Positions 1-9,286 of a DNA stretch of 39,794 nucleotides are shown in pieces. Position 1 is the stretch's first letter, and each line of letters begins with the position of its first letter. The notes under the pieces were generated by a model, which did not search any database, was not told the DNA's origin, and saw nothing but the letters and a program-made list of their open reading frames with translations. Origin of the DNA: Elainella saxicola E1 (GTDB lineage: Bacteria > Cyanobacteriota > Cyanobacteriia > Elainellales > Elainellaceae). The stretch covers positions 12,118 through 51,911 of the forward strand of contig LUGL01000048.1 of the NCBI GenBank assembly GCA_002796835.1, written 5' to 3'. Both the position numbers and the translations under genes were made by a program.

Positions 1-1
1 A

Positions 2-829
2 AAAATTGCGGATGCGGCCCGTCGGCGTTTGGACGATGCGCGGCACGCTGGCTGCATTCAGATAAATCGTGCCCTCGGCATCCTGGACGAGCCTGTTTCG
101 TAGCCGATCCTGCCGATGGCGTAAGTTATGGTGCATATGGCCAAATGCAACCAACGGGATCCGTTTGCCGATCGATCGCGTTTGTTCGATCGCTGCCGTC
201 AGATCTGGATCGCCATAGTCACCCCCGATCGGATTCCAGTCTTTGCCGCAAGGATCTTCAGCTCGATCGCCCAACCCTTTAGGACCAGAATGGCCAATAA
301 AAATCACCGTCTCGAAAGCAGCGGTTTCTGCTGCCGCCACAATTCGATCGGTAGAATCCGCAAAACTATTGACGCCAAAGCGCTGTTGATAAAAGCTGCG
401 GTTTTTCCAGGTGGAGCCACCCCAGCTAAAAGGCCGTCCGCCCACAACCGTGAGGCCAAACTGCGGAAAATCGAGCTTACCGAACCCGACATGGGTTTCC
501 CCTAACAGATCCAGCTGTTGCTGAACGCGATCGGTTCGGTCTAATCCACGCAGTCCCCTTCCCCAGGCCGTTGCAGTAAACCAGGCATCATGATTACCAA
601 GAATGACCGCTTTCGGCAGATCGAGTTGGGCAACGGCTCGAACCACATCAACTGCCTCGTTGCCGAAGTCCCCCACCAGCAACACCAAGTCTACGCCCAG
701 ATGCTTAAGAATCTGTCCATCGTCCACATCCCACAAGTCATGTACATCTCCAACAACGGCGATCGTACAAGTTTCAGAGACAGGCGATGACTGCACGGAT
801 AGCTTTTCTGGCTGTTTTTCCCACTGCAT
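2..829 (-). CDS. Metallophosphoesterase, TIGR04168-like, C-terminus cut by window edge
   Basis: This calcineurin-like phosphoesterase runs leftward off the window, so only its first 276 codons are visible. The binuclear-metal motifs are present in order: GDVHD near residue 27, GDFGNE near 53, GNHD near 78, then GHSG and GHMHH in the second half. This spacing matches the cyanobacterial/plastid family annotated as TIGR04168, whose substrate is not established. I chose the ATG at 829; an in-frame GTG at 844 is possible, and a TAA lies just upstream of that. No signal peptide is seen, so it is probably cytoplasmic. The nearest upstream gene on the same strand is about 190 bases away, so it is probably transcribed alone. 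The metallophosphoesterase fold is certain; the exact subfamily is from memory of the family. Confidence 0.85.
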   Translation of the reverse strand, partial: MQWEKQPEKLSVQSSPVSETCTIAVVGDVHDLWDVDDGQILKHLGVDLVLLVGDFGNEAVDVVRAVAQLDLPKAVILGNHDAWFTATAWGRGLRGLDRTDRVQQQLDLLGETHVGFGKLDFPQFGLTVVGGRPFSWGGSTWKNRSFYQQRFGVNSFADSTDRIVAAAETAAFETVIFIGHSGPKGLGDRAEDPCGKDWNPIGGDYGDPDLTAAIEQTRSIGKRIPLVAFGHMHHNLRHRQDRLRNRLVQDAEGTIYLNAASVPRIVQTPTGRIRNF

Positions 830-1024
830 CGTATTTTGTTCCACAGCTTACTTGACTTTACCCAACCTCTTTCTAGCATAGGTAGAGACAGGAGTTTGCA
901 GGGCGAAAAGGTCGATAGCAGCAGCAAAATCTTTCGTTAGCGATAGGGCTAGCAACAGAATCTGCAATACTTTTTCTGCTGCCCTCAGCCGATCACTTCG
1001 ATCATTTTCAATAATATAAATACA

Positions 1025-1531
1025 TCAATTATCCGTTTTTTCGATCTCAGGACGAATGTCGTTAAGGTCAATATAACGATCGGTCACATTTCGCAATTCT
1101 CGGGCAATCATCCCCTCTGTTGAAACAACAGTAATGTGAGTATTCTTCGAGCGTAATAGTTCGATCGCCCGCTCAAAATCGCCATCTCCACTAAATAGAA
1201 TCACCCGATCGTACTGATCGACAGTATTAAACATATCGACTACGATTTCGATATCCAAATTTGCCTTCTGAGAAATCCGGCCTGAGTTATCGTCATAGTA
1301 CTCTTTGAGAATTTTAGTTCGGACGGTATAACCCAAGCTAATTAAGGCGTCTCGGAATCCTCGTTGATCTTGTGGATCTTTCAGACCGGTGTACCAGAAA
1401 GCATTCATTAAGGTCACTTCCGAGTCTTTTGTGAAGTACTCCAATACACGTCTTGGATCAAAAAACCAACCATTTTTTTGCTGAGCGTAGAACATATTGT
1501 TCCCGTCCACAAAAATCGAAAGACGGTTCAT
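1025..1531 (-). CDS. NYN domain protein, LabA/DUF88 family
   Basis: This 168-residue protein consists almost entirely of an NYN (PIN-like) domain. Acidic residues expected to bind the catalytic metal are visible: D9 in FVDGNN, D93 and D99 in LDIEIVVDM, and D116/D118 in SGDGDF. NYN domains are predicted or proven RNases. The cyanobacterial member LabA influences negative feedback on circadian clock output through KaiC. Similarity here is to the LabA-like group as a whole, and I cannot say it is the clock protein itself. Size is normal for the group. No partner gene is adjacent: 683 bases without a convincing gene lie on its upstream side. The ATG at 1531 begins MNRLSIFVDGNN, which is the typical family N-terminus. 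Confidence 0.85.
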   Translation of the reverse strand: MNRLSIFVDGNNMFYAQQKNGWFFDPRRVLEYFTKDSEVTLMNAFWYTGLKDPQDQRGFRDALISLGYTVRTKILKEYYDDNSGRISQKANLDIEIVVDMFNTVDQYDRVILFSGDGDFERAIELLRSKNTHITVVSTEGMIARELRNVTDRYIDLNDIRPEIEKTDN

Positions 1532-2214
1532 AGCAATAACACCAAAAGATTTAGATGTAAAATTTAGCCGTAAGTTTGACTTAACGATTTACTCACTCAA
1601 TTGTTTTAGAAGAGTCCCTAAACGGGCTAGATGAATATTTCAGAACGAACTTAGTTTACAATCCAGCCATTTTAACTTAGGGAATCACAAACCAACCAAA
1701 AGAGGGATTTTGACATATCAATTATTCTGATGATTTCTGTCACTCTAACCATCAGACCCAAACGAATTTATTGCATTGAAAATCGGTGCGGCAGTGAATT
1801 CATTAAGTTCAAAAAATATCGCAAGAATCGACTCACGCTCTGATTTTTTAGCTCAGAAGCTTGACTTACTAGATTTTTTTTAGTGCTGACAGTTTGATAT
1901 ATCTTTTCTAGGTGTCCCATAGGTGGCAATATGTAAAAAAATAGAAACACAATTTAGAAATTTTCCAGACTCATGCCCGACACTCGCTCCAATGCTCTAC
2001 AAGATTATTCTGAATATTATAGAATTATAAACTTCATCGGGCAGTCTGCATAAATTGCCCCCGGCAATCGTCAGGATCGCCTAATCTATTGCCCTGCTTG
2101 CCAGCAGTCGAGCATTTCATAAACTGGTTTTTCTCCCATGAAATCCCTTGAGAGAGGGGGATAAAAAGAGTTGAGCCGATCATTTTTGATGCCTAAAGAT
2201 TGCTCACTCAAAAA
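1532..2214. other. Long AT-rich intergenic stretch without a supported gene
   Basis: This 683-base gap separates the NYN gene from the rhodanese gene. It is visibly richer in A and T than its flanks. The only reading frame of note (1768-1950, minus, 60 codons) lacks a Shine-Dalgarno sequence and any recognisable motif. A short inverted repeat ATTGCC-CCC-GGCAAT sits near 2054-2068 but has no T-run. I see no tRNA, insertion sequence end or CRISPR repeat. It may hold the NYN promoter and a small RNA, but nothing in the sequence shows this directly. Confidence 0.5.
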
Positions 2215-3060
2215 TTATAGATAAGAGCACCAATCACTCCAACTCCCTGCATAAAGTTTGGCAGCCTGTCCCACAATAGCCAGAGACAGCAGATTCACAC
2301 AAGCTGTTACACCCGAACCGCAATAAACCACCATATCCCCAGCAGGTAAATCGGCCCAACGCTGCTGCTGCATACTTAACGGGTGCAAATAGCCCTTGGC
2401 ATCTGTGATGCCTTGCCAGGGATAGTTGACTGCGCCTGGAATATGGCCTGCGATCGGATCGATCGGCTCCTGTTCTCCGCGATAACGTTCTGCCTCCCGG
2501 GAATCGATCAGCACTAGATCGGCGGAATTGAGTTGCGACTGCAGCTGATCGCGATCTACCACCCAATCCGATCGTAAATTGGGCATAAAGTGTCCTTGCC
2601 TGGGCTGAGGCAAATCAGACGTAACGGGATAGCCTGCGGCCTGCCAACCACTCCAGCCGCCATCTAAAATTGCCACTCGATCGTGGCCGTAATAGCGCAA
2701 TAGCCACCAGAGCCGCGCCGCAAAGGCAAATTTGGAGTCATCATAGACAACCACCAGGGTTGCTTCTGGGTCGATCGGATGGGAACCAGATTGAATCCCG
2801 ATCGCAGCCAATTTCTGAGCCAATCGATCGGCGTCTGGCAGGGGATGGCGGCCTCCATGCGGTCCAACCGGACTAGACAGATCGCGATTTAAGTCAAGAT
2901 AGAAAGCACCTGGAATATGGCTTGCCTGATATTGTTGCTGTCCCAAATCGGGTTGGGTCAACGCGAAGCGACAGTCCACGACGACGACATTTACATCGGC
3001 CAGGTGCTGAGATAGCCATTCGGCAGAAACAATCCAGGGGGATTCAGACATGGGTGTCAT
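2215..3060 (-). CDS. Sulfurtransferase with two rhodanese domains (thiosulfate/3-mercaptopyruvate type)
   Basis: This 281-residue protein has an inactive N-terminal rhodanese domain (about residues 8-145, with HIPGA and ILDGGWSGW) and a catalytic C-terminal one (about 165-280). The active loop is CGSGVTAC with the persulfide-forming cysteine at C247. Members transfer sulfane sulfur from thiosulfate or 3-mercaptopyruvate to cyanide or thiols. The CG[ST]GVTA loop is shared by both substrate classes, so the donor cannot be decided. No signal peptide is present, so it should be cytoplasmic. Length agrees with SseA/RhdA proteins. It is transcribed divergently from glmU across about 160 bases. Two nearby starts exist (3060 and 3051, the first and fourth codons); I kept the first. 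Confidence 0.92.
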   Translation of the reverse strand: MTPMSESPWIVSAEWLSQHLADVNVVVVDCRFALTQPDLGQQQYQASHIPGAFYLDLNRDLSSPVGPHGGRHPLPDADRLAQKLAAIGIQSGSHPIDPEATLVVVYDDSKFAFAARLWWLLRYYGHDRVAILDGGWSGWQAAGYPVTSDLPQPRQGHFMPNLRSDWVVDRDQLQSQLNSADLVLIDSREAERYRGEQEPIDPIAGHIPGAVNYPWQGITDAKGYLHPLSMQQQRWADLPAGDMVVYCGSGVTACVNLLSLAIVGQAAKLYAGSWSDWCSYL

Positions 3061-3157
3061 GGAGATGCCTCATCACGGTCATTGATTTCTTCAAGCATAC
3101 TTATAGCAAGAAGAGGCAGAACGAAAGACAGAATTTGGATCCTGGCCATTTTACCGC

Positions 3158-3185
3158 TTAAAAAGAGGACGAGACACGCTATACT
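3158..3185 (+). promoter_or_regulatory. Candidate sigma-70 promoter for glmU
   Basis: A TATACT -10 box lies at 3180-3185 and a TTAAAA -35-like hexamer at 3158-3163, 16 bases apart. The start site would fall near 3192. That leaves a leader of about 27 bases before the ATG at 3219 and argues against the in-frame TTG at 3189. Match to consensus is five of six for the -10 and four of six for the -35. This is inference from sequence only. Confidence 0.5.
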
Positions 3186-3218
3186 CCGTTGGGAAGCAGG
3201 AAGAGGACGGAAAAACAC

Positions 3219-4583
3219 ATGGTTGCGGTGGCAATTTTGGCGGCAGGACGGGGAACTCGCATGAAGTCTCGGTTGCCTAAAGTGCTCCATCATCTGGGAG
3301 GTCGATCGCTAGTTGAGCGAGTTTTAACTTGTGCCTCGGTTGTACAGCCCAAACGGCAGCTTGTGATTGTGGGCTATGGTGGCGATTTGGTTCAGCAATC
3401 GCTTTCCCATCTGCCAAACGTGGAATTTGTGGAGCAGACTGAGCAATTGGGTACAGGGCATGCGGTACAGCAACTGATGCCCCATCTGCAAGATTTTGAA
3501 GGCAGCCTGCTGGTCTTAAATGGGGATGTGCCGCTATTGCGCCCTCAAACTCTGACGGCTCTCTTGGCAACCCATCAAACGAATGGCAACGCTGCAACGA
3601 TTTTGACGGCTCAAATGCCCGACCCTAAAGGCTATGGCCGCGTTTTTTGTGACGGTAACAATCTGGTCACCCAAATTGTTGAAGATCGAGACTGCACACC
3701 CGCCCAACGGCAGAACCGACGGGTGAATGCAGGCATCTACTGTTTTGACTGGCACCAGTTGGCCAAAGTGTTGCCCCAACTCGAAAGCAATAACGATCAG
3801 CAAGAGTATTACCTGACGGATGCCGTCAATTTTCTGTCTCCGGTAATGGCAGTAGATATCGAAGACCATCAGGAGATGTTTGGCATTAACGATCGCAAAC
3901 AGCTCGCAGATGCCTACGAGATTCTGCAAACGCGTATTAAAGATGACTGGATGCGCGCAGGCGTCACCTTGATCGATCCGACCAGCATTACGATCGATGA
4001 CACGGTGCAGTTCGGCACGGATGTGGTGATCGAACCGCAGACCCATCTGCGCGGCCAAACGGTGATCGAATCGGGCAGCCGCATTGGTCCGGGCAGCCTG
4101 GTGGAAAATAGCCAGATTGGCGAGAACGTTACGGTTCTTTACTCAGTAATCAACAACAGTGTCGTGAAGGCCAATACGCAAGTCGGTCCCTATACTCATT
4201 TGCGCAACGAGGTCGAAGTGGGGCAAAACTGCCGCATCGGGAACTTTGTAGAGCTGAAGCAAGCTCAACTGGGCGATCGCACCAATGTGGCGCATTTGTC
4301 TTACCTGGGCAATGCCACGATCGGTAAGCGGGTGAATGTAGGTGCTGGCACGATTACAGCCAATTACGACGGCGTCAAAAAGCACCACACCAAGATTGGC
4401 GATCGCACCAAAACGGGATCCAATACAGTCCTGGTTGCCCCCATTAGCGTTGGTGAAGATGTCACAATCGCCGCTGGCTCCACGGTAACCGAAGATGTGC
4501 CAAATGATTGTCTAGTGATCGCTCGATCGCGGCAGGTCGTGAAACCAGGTTGGCGACTGAAACCCGATGAACCTGCGACTTAG
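3219..4583 (+). CDS. glmU: Bifunctional GlmU: GlcNAc-1-P uridyltransferase / GlcN-1-P acetyltransferase
   Basis: GlmU makes UDP-N-acetylglucosamine, the precursor of peptidoglycan and lipopolysaccharide, in the cytoplasm. The N-terminal nucleotidyltransferase half opens with [15 protein letters not shown], the pyrophosphorylase signature, followed by the conserved QLGTGHA and LNGDVPLL. The C-terminal half is a left-handed beta-helix of hexapeptide repeats (about residues 250-440). It contains [14 protein letters not shown] and [11 protein letters not shown], typical of the acetyltransferase active site. Length from the chosen ATG is 454 residues, as expected. That ATG is preceded by GGAAGAGGA; the longer TTG start at 3189 would put ten unconserved residues in front and overlaps the predicted transcription start. 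It stands alone and is convergent with ftsI, which is also an envelope gene. Confidence 0.97.
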   Translation: MVAVAILAAGRGTRMKSRLPKVLHHLGGRSLVERVLTCASVVQPKRQLVIVGYGGDLVQQSLSHLPNVEFVEQTEQLGTGHAVQQLMPHLQDFEGSLLVLNGDVPLLRPQTLTALLATHQTNGNAATILTAQMPDPKGYGRVFCDGNNLVTQIVEDRDCTPAQRQNRRVNAGIYCFDWHQLAKVLPQLESNNDQQEYYLTDAVNFLSPVMAVDIEDHQEMFGINDRKQLADAYEILQTRIKDDWMRAGVTLIDPTSITIDDTVQFGTDVVIEPQTHLRGQTVIESGSRIGPGSLVENSQIGENVTVLYSVINNSVVKANTQVGPYTHLRNEVEVGQNCRIGNFVELKQAQLGDRTNVAHLSYLGNATIGKRVNVGAGTITANYDGVKKHHTKIGDRTKTGSNTVLVAPISVGEDVTIAAGSTVTEDVPNDCLVIARSRQVVKPGWRLKPDEPAT

Positions 4584-4659
4584 GTAAGCCCTGTCCACCC
4601 GGCCAGTTCAAGCCATCCATGCCGCATGATTTAATCCCCTATCCTGAGGTGGCTTTTGC

Positions 4660-6723
4660 CTAGGGCTGGCTTTCGGCTGGTTCTGCCCAAGGACTATCGG
4701 CCTGCACCGTCTCATCCAGATTGGGCACCGAGTCATCTTCGGCAGCAGTGGCAATGTCTTCAGTGGCTGGATCGGTTGGCGCAACTTGATCATTAAAGTC
4801 GATCGGATCACGCACCTCATCCGGATGGAGCTGGCTGATCTCCTCTTGTCCCACCTCGTCTGGTTTACTGGGAGCAAGGCGTTCGCTGGAAATCAGCGCT
4901 TCCATCACTTCCTTGACAACGGGTGCAGCCACAGTTGAACCATAGGCATCATCTCCTTTGGGTTCATCAACCACAGCCAGAATGGCATATCGCGGCGCTT
5001 CGACTGGCAAAATACCTACAAAACTGGTGATGCGGGCATTGCTATAGCCCCCATATTGGCTAGCTTTCTGGGCAGTTCCGGTTTTGCCGCCAATCCGGAA
5101 GCCTGCAATTTGGGCTGGTTTACCGGTCCCTTTCAGAACTACCTGTTCCATCATCTTGAGGACAGCTTGGCTCGTTTTAGGCGAGAAAATTTGCCTTGGT
5201 TTGGGGCGATCGGGCTGCCATTTCAACCGACCATGCCCATCCACCAGACCTTCAACCACGTGGGGTGTCACCATTTTGCCCCCATTTGCGATCATGCTAT
5301 GTAACTGGATCAGCTTAATCGGCGTCAGCGAGAACCCTTGCCCGAAGGCGGTTGTCGCAGGTTCAACCCGCACTTCCGTAAACTGTTTATAGGATTTAAT
5401 TTGTCCCGGCGACTCAAACGGCAAATCAATCCCTGTTTCTTCACCCAGCTTCAAGCGCTCTAGCCAGCCGTAATAGACGCCCGCACTCAACTGCTGCATA
5501 ACATGGACCATGCCGACGTTGCTGGAATATTCCAAAATTTCGGTGACTGTTAAGGGACCCCGACCCCCTGCAGATTCATAGTCGGAATTCTGAATCGGCC
5601 ATTCCCCAATCTGAATTGCGCCTTCATCTACAAACACATCGGTGGGCTTCACAGCACCTGACTCGATCGCGATCGCCAAATTCACAGGCTTGAAGGTAGA
5701 GCCCGGTTCATACACATCGGTGACGACCCAATCGCGTAGCGTTTCCAGGTCGGTTTGGTAATACTTATTAGAGTCAAATGTGGGGGCGGATGCCAGAGCC
5801 AGAATCGATCCATCCCGCACATCCATGACAATCACAACGCCCCGTTTTGCGCTATATTTCTCAACTTGCTTCTTCAAGGCATAGCGCGTAGCCCGCTGCA
5901 ACCGACTATCGAGGGTGAGCTTTAGCTGTTGATCATCTCGTTGCGCAAATTCTTTGGAAATCCCGATCGGCAGAATGGAACCATCGCCAGAACGGCTAAC
6001 GTACATCTCAGGCAGCGATCGAGCCAACTCTTTTTCTTGGCTATATTCCACGCCCGATTGACCTTGGCGATCAACGTTGACATAGCCCACGATGTTTGAG
6101 AACAAATCCTGTTGCGGATAGAGCCGTTCTTGCTGCTGAATCAGTTCCAGCCCGTCAAACTCCAACCGTCGAACTTGTTTGGCCGTATCTTCTGATAGGG
6201 AATCCACCAACCGAATGCCGCTGTCGGCCTGATTCAACTGTTGCAAAATTTGATCGAGGGGCTTGCCCAAAATGCGAGAGAGTGAAACGGCAACGGTTTC
6301 CTTTTGCTGTTCGAACTGAATCGGGTGAGCATAGAGGGTGTAAACCGGCTTATCAATGGCCAACACATTTCCTTCTCGGTCCACAATGGTGCGCCGGGGA
6401 ATGGCCGCGCTGATGGCAACCGTTTGCTGAGCTTTCGCGCGCTCATGCAGAATTTTCCCCTGCCAGATTTGCAGCCGGAACAAATTGAGGGCCAACCCCA
6501 GCATCCCAACCATTAAGATTGCCCAGACCAGCAACAGCCGAGGCCGAGACATCTCCGAGCGCGCAGGCAACCGCTTGCGAAACCGCCGACCCATCTCTTC
6601 TGTTGAGGCAGAGCCTGTTCCTATTGCGACATTGCGGTTAAGACCATTTGGGCGCGATCGACGCCGAGTTCGTCGAGAGGACTGGGAACGCTGCTGACGG
6701 AAAGGATGAAACGAGATAGCCAT
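4660..6723 (-). CDS. ftsI: Penicillin-binding protein FtsI/PBP3-type transpeptidase
   Basis: This is a class B penicillin-binding protein that crosslinks septal peptidoglycan from the periplasmic face. A basic cytoplasmic tail (about 1-60) leads into one membrane helix (about 62-84, LLLVWAILMVGMLGL). A dimerisation domain follows, beginning IPRRTIVDREGNVLA. The transpeptidase domain has all three motifs: S342-T-F-K345 as the acyl-ester nucleophile box, S400-S-N402, and K547-T-G549. At 687 residues it is longer than Escherichia coli FtsI because of a C-terminal tail of roughly 85 residues rich in Asp, Glu and Pro. No PASTA domain is seen. The gene just upstream (57 bases away, same strand) encodes an FtsL-like protein, supporting a division role. 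The assignment is firm; ftsI versus another class B member is inferred from domain plan and neighbour. Confidence 0.93.
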   Translation of the reverse strand: MAISFHPFRQQRSQSSRRTRRRSRPNGLNRNVAIGTGSASTEEMGRRFRKRLPARSEMSRPRLLLVWAILMVGMLGLALNLFRLQIWQGKILHERAKAQQTVAISAAIPRRTIVDREGNVLAIDKPVYTLYAHPIQFEQQKETVAVSLSRILGKPLDQILQQLNQADSGIRLVDSLSEDTAKQVRRLEFDGLELIQQQERLYPQQDLFSNIVGYVNVDRQGQSGVEYSQEKELARSLPEMYVSRSGDGSILPIGISKEFAQRDDQQLKLTLDSRLQRATRYALKKQVEKYSAKRGVVIVMDVRDGSILALASAPTFDSNKYYQTDLETLRDWVVTDVYEPGSTFKPVNLAIAIESGAVKPTDVFVDEGAIQIGEWPIQNSDYESAGGRGPLTVTEILEYSSNVGMVHVMQQLSAGVYYGWLERLKLGEETGIDLPFESPGQIKSYKQFTEVRVEPATTAFGQGFSLTPIKLIQLHSMIANGGKMVTPHVVEGLVDGHGRLKWQPDRPKPRQIFSPKTSQAVLKMMEQVVLKGTGKPAQIAGFRIGGKTGTAQKASQYGGYSNARITSFVGILPVEAPRYAILAVVDEPKGDDAYGSTVAAPVVKEVMEALISSERLAPSKPDEVGQEEISQLHPDEVRDPIDFNDQVAPTDPATEDIATAAEDDSVPNLDETVQADSPWAEPAESQP

Positions 6724-6780
6724 GGACGAACCTCAAGACAAACCGCTGCTGACGGGAAGCGAAAATGAGCCGATCTTTCT

Positions 6781-7311
6781 CTAATATCCCAGGGGTCTAT
6801 TGGGGAAAGACTTCTCTGGAGAAGGGGAAGATTTAGGTTGCACTTCCGACCGCTGAGGAGCAGGAGTCAAAAAGATAGCATTGCTGGGGTCTGGTAGCAA
6901 CAGGCCCGTTGTCGGGTTTTCGGCTTGCTCCGCCATTTGATTCTTCAGCAGCTCATTCGCAGACACCAACTGACGCTCCCGTTTTTTCAGCGCTTCCAGC
7001 GAGTCATAGGCTTTACCCCATTGTTGCTGAATGTAAACTGTCCAGCCATAGGTAGCCAGAACACCCACAATTAACAAGAGAGTGACGATCGAAGACCCCT
7101 GTTGAACCCGCAACAGCAATTTCAGCCACAGGGGCTTTGCCTTAGGTCGAAAAGAATGCACCACTCCATCAGCAGAGGCCCGAGACAAAGCAGGATCGAT
7201 CGAAGTCAGATGCACAGGTTTAGCAGATTCTGATGATCGAGTCCGACGAGTCCGACGGGAAAGTTGGGATGAAAAACGTGAATTCAAATCTCCAGATGGG
7301 GGAGCAGCCAT
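6781..7311 (-). CDS. Single-pass coiled-coil membrane protein, possible divergent FtsL
   Basis: I do not recognise a named family. From the ATG at 7311 the protein has 176 residues. A basic, Ser/Arg-rich cytoplasmic tail (about 1-60) is followed by one membrane helix (about 73-94, SSIVTLLLIVGVLATYGWTV). A short coiled-coil-like stretch comes next (about 96-130, with EALKKRERQLVSANELLKNQM) and then a Pro/Ser-rich tail. This short-tail, single-helix, leucine-zipper plan immediately before ftsI is how FtsL is arranged in many bacteria. FtsL is so variable that position and topology are the main clues. The preferred start has GAGAGG about eight bases upstream. An ATG at 7401 would add 30 residues and is possible. 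It probably shares a transcript with ftsI. Confidence 0.7.
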   Translation of the reverse strand: MAAPPSGDLNSRFSSQLSRRTRRTRSSESAKPVHLTSIDPALSRASADGVVHSFRPKAKPLWLKLLLRVQQGSSIVTLLLIVGVLATYGWTVYIQQQWGKAYDSLEALKKRERQLVSANELLKNQMAEQAENPTTGLLLPDPSNAIFLTPAPQRSEVQPKSSPSPEKSFPNRPLGY

Positions 7312-7589
7312 AGACTCATGCCTCTCGCTCAATCGATCAATTAATTTTCTATATATAAAGAATACCCATGTCGATTGGGCTGCTGGAATTTGCAGCACCA
7401 TCGCTTCCCAAGAAGTATAAGGGGGATGCGCGAAATGATCACGTCCTTTTAATCAGAATTGCAAGTTCAGAATTCAAGCTGAGAATCCAGGACTGGAATC
7501 TAATCGATTTTACTTCCCAGGCCAGTATTATCTGATCTTCTAATTCGCGTCATCATAGTAAAGATAAAGATTTAAGAAGTGAAGCCATT

Positions 7590-8750
7590 GTGACGACTCA
7601 ACGTGCGACTTTATCGGTGGATCAAATTCTCGATCGGGCACTGGATGGACAGGACATCTCGGAAGCTGAAGGGGTGGTGCTGCTACAACAAACTGAAGCC
7701 GACATTTTGGCTGCGATTCAGCAAACGGCGGATCACCTGCGGCAACGGCAAGCGGGGAACACCGTCACCTATGTCATCAATCGCAACATCAACTTTACGA
7801 ATATTTGTGAACAGCATTGCAGCTTTTGCGCCTTTCGTCGTGATGCCGATCAGGCGGGCGCTTACTGGCTAGACCAGCAGGTGATTCTCGAAAAAGCAAC
7901 CGCAGGGGTGCAGCAGGGTGCTACTGAAATTTGTATGCAGGGTGGTCTCAACCCGCAGGCCAAGCGAAATGGCAGCTCACTCGCCTTCTATCTGGAATTA
8001 GTCCAAACTTTGAAGTCAGCCTTGCCCGATCTGCATCTCCATGCATTTTCACCCCAAGAGGTTCAATTCATTGCGCGTGAAGATGGCCTGAGTTATGCCG
8101 AAGTGATCGCAGCATTTCAGACTGCCGGAGTTGGATCAATGCCGGGAACAGCGGCTGAGGTGTTGGATGATCAGGTGCGCAAAGTGCTTTGCCCAGAAAA
8201 AATTAATAGCGCGACCTGGATGGAAATTGTCAGCACAGCCCATCGGCTCGGCATGCCAACTACCAGCACGATGCTATCGGGCCATATTGAAACCCCCGTT
8301 CAGCAAATGCGACATCTGGGTTGGCTCAGAACTTTACAACAGCAAGCGATCGAACAAGATACCCCTGCTCGATTTACCGAATTTATTTTGCTGCCATTTG
8401 TTGGGCAAGAAGCACCAAAACCTTTGCGACACCGAGTTGGACGCGATCAGCCCTCGCTGACAGATGCCCTAAGGCTCATGGCGGTAGCCCGCATTTTTCT
8501 GGGCAACTGGATTGTGAATCATCAGCCAAGCTGGGTGAAGCTGGGGTTAGCTGGAGCGACTACAGCTTTGACCTGGGGTTGTAATGATATCGGCGGCACA
8601 TTAATGGAAGAGCATATCACCTCAATGGCAGGAGCCCAAGGCGGAACTTGTCGAACCGTTGAAGAGTTGCGATCGGCAATTCATACCTTAGGACGACCTG
8701 CCCTACAGCGGGATACACTCTACCAACCTCTAGAACCTGCCAGCCGATAG
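7590..8750 (+). CDS. cofH: CofH, radical SAM subunit of FO (8-hydroxy-5-deazaflavin) synthase
   Basis: CofH uses a 5'-deoxyadenosyl radical to join the side chain of tyrosine to 5-amino-6-ribitylaminouracil, giving the substrate that CofG closes to FO. The radical SAM cluster motif is C73-x3-C77-x2-C80 (CEQHCSFC). [13 protein letters not shown] and [20 protein letters not shown] are typical of the CofH/MqnC branch. Cyanobacteria generally use FO as the antenna pigment of photolyase-type enzymes rather than making coenzyme F420. The start is a GTG at 7590, since no ATG fits the frame nearby. It has 386 residues, normal for CofH. No cofG is in the window, and the neighbours are unrelated and on the opposite strand. 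Confidence 0.93.
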   Translation: MTTQRATLSVDQILDRALDGQDISEAEGVVLLQQTEADILAAIQQTADHLRQRQAGNTVTYVINRNINFTNICEQHCSFCAFRRDADQAGAYWLDQQVILEKATAGVQQGATEICMQGGLNPQAKRNGSSLAFYLELVQTLKSALPDLHLHAFSPQEVQFIAREDGLSYAEVIAAFQTAGVGSMPGTAAEVLDDQVRKVLCPEKINSATWMEIVSTAHRLGMPTTSTMLSGHIETPVQQMRHLGWLRTLQQQAIEQDTPARFTEFILLPFVGQEAPKPLRHRVGRDQPSLTDALRLMAVARIFLGNWIVNHQPSWVKLGLAGATTALTWGCNDIGGTLMEEHITSMAGAQGGTCRTVEELRSAIHTLGRPALQRDTLYQPLEPASR

Positions 8751-8767
8751 AACAAAATTTCTAGCTT

Positions 8768-8941
8768 CTAGCGAACTGCGAGTGCGAGCGCTTTGCTAAC
8801 TCGTTTTTCTTCAATTTCGTTCAAAAGGTTAGGCATCTCTTGCCAGCAATGGGGGCAGAACCAATAGATTGAACCGTGGCGAGCATGACGTAAAAGTGGT
8901 TCTGAGCAGCAAGGACAAAGATTAAGATTAAGCGTTTTCAT
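8768..8941 (-). CDS. 57-residue protein with two CxxC motifs (zinc ribbon-like)
   Basis: This short frame runs from an ATG at 8941 to a TAG at 8768-8770. It encodes two cysteine pairs: C9-P-C-C12 and C29-P-H-C32, the second within YWFCPHCWQEMP. Knuckles about 17 residues apart are typical of a zinc ribbon that binds one metal ion. A basic, helical C-terminus (about 40-57) follows. I have a general memory of similar very small cyanobacterial proteins of unknown role, but cannot name a family. It lies tail to tail with cofH, with 17 bases between the stops. The metal site is inferred from cysteine spacing. A role such as nucleic-acid or protein binding is only possible, not shown. Confidence 0.72.
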   Translation of the reverse strand: MKTLNLNLCPCCSEPLLRHARHGSIYWFCPHCWQEMPNLLNEIEEKRVSKALALAVR

Positions 8942-9286
8942 GATGATTTTGAAATCTGTTTTGAAGGTGTTTTAAATGGAACCCAAGAAATCTACTCAAC
9001 TTATAACTTGAAAGGCAACTGGTGAAGATATTGAGCTGAATAAAAGAATGACAAAATTTATGAGAGAGTTCAATCTGCACTGTTGCCTATGCCGAAAGGA
9101 ATAGAAGCAAGGAACCATCTGGGTTTAACGCAATAAGCAGGTTGGAAATTTAAATTAATTTACAAATTAGATTAAATTCGACCTGACAAATCGGAACAGT
9201 GCCTTGACCTTTGGGTGGAATAACTGGGCGTTTGGGTGGAGGAGAAAATTTTAGATTGTTTTAAGATTTATCTCTTGCAGTGTTCT
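8942..9286. other. Intergenic region with three copies of a 10-base direct repeat nearby
   Basis: No gene is supported in these 345 bases. Most of it is AT-rich, including a run of A/T tracts around 9147-9178. Two copies of TTTGGGTGGA occur at 9210-9219 and 9231-9240. A third lies at 9303-9312, inside the 3' end of the acetyltransferase gene. It should contain the promoter of the zinc-ribbon gene, but no clear -35/-10 pair stands out. Confidence 0.45.

Noticed and set aside
3189-3218. TTG start that would lengthen GlmU by ten residues
   Set aside because: The predicted transcription start falls at about 3192, and the ATG at 3219 gives the conserved N-terminus with a better ribosome site.
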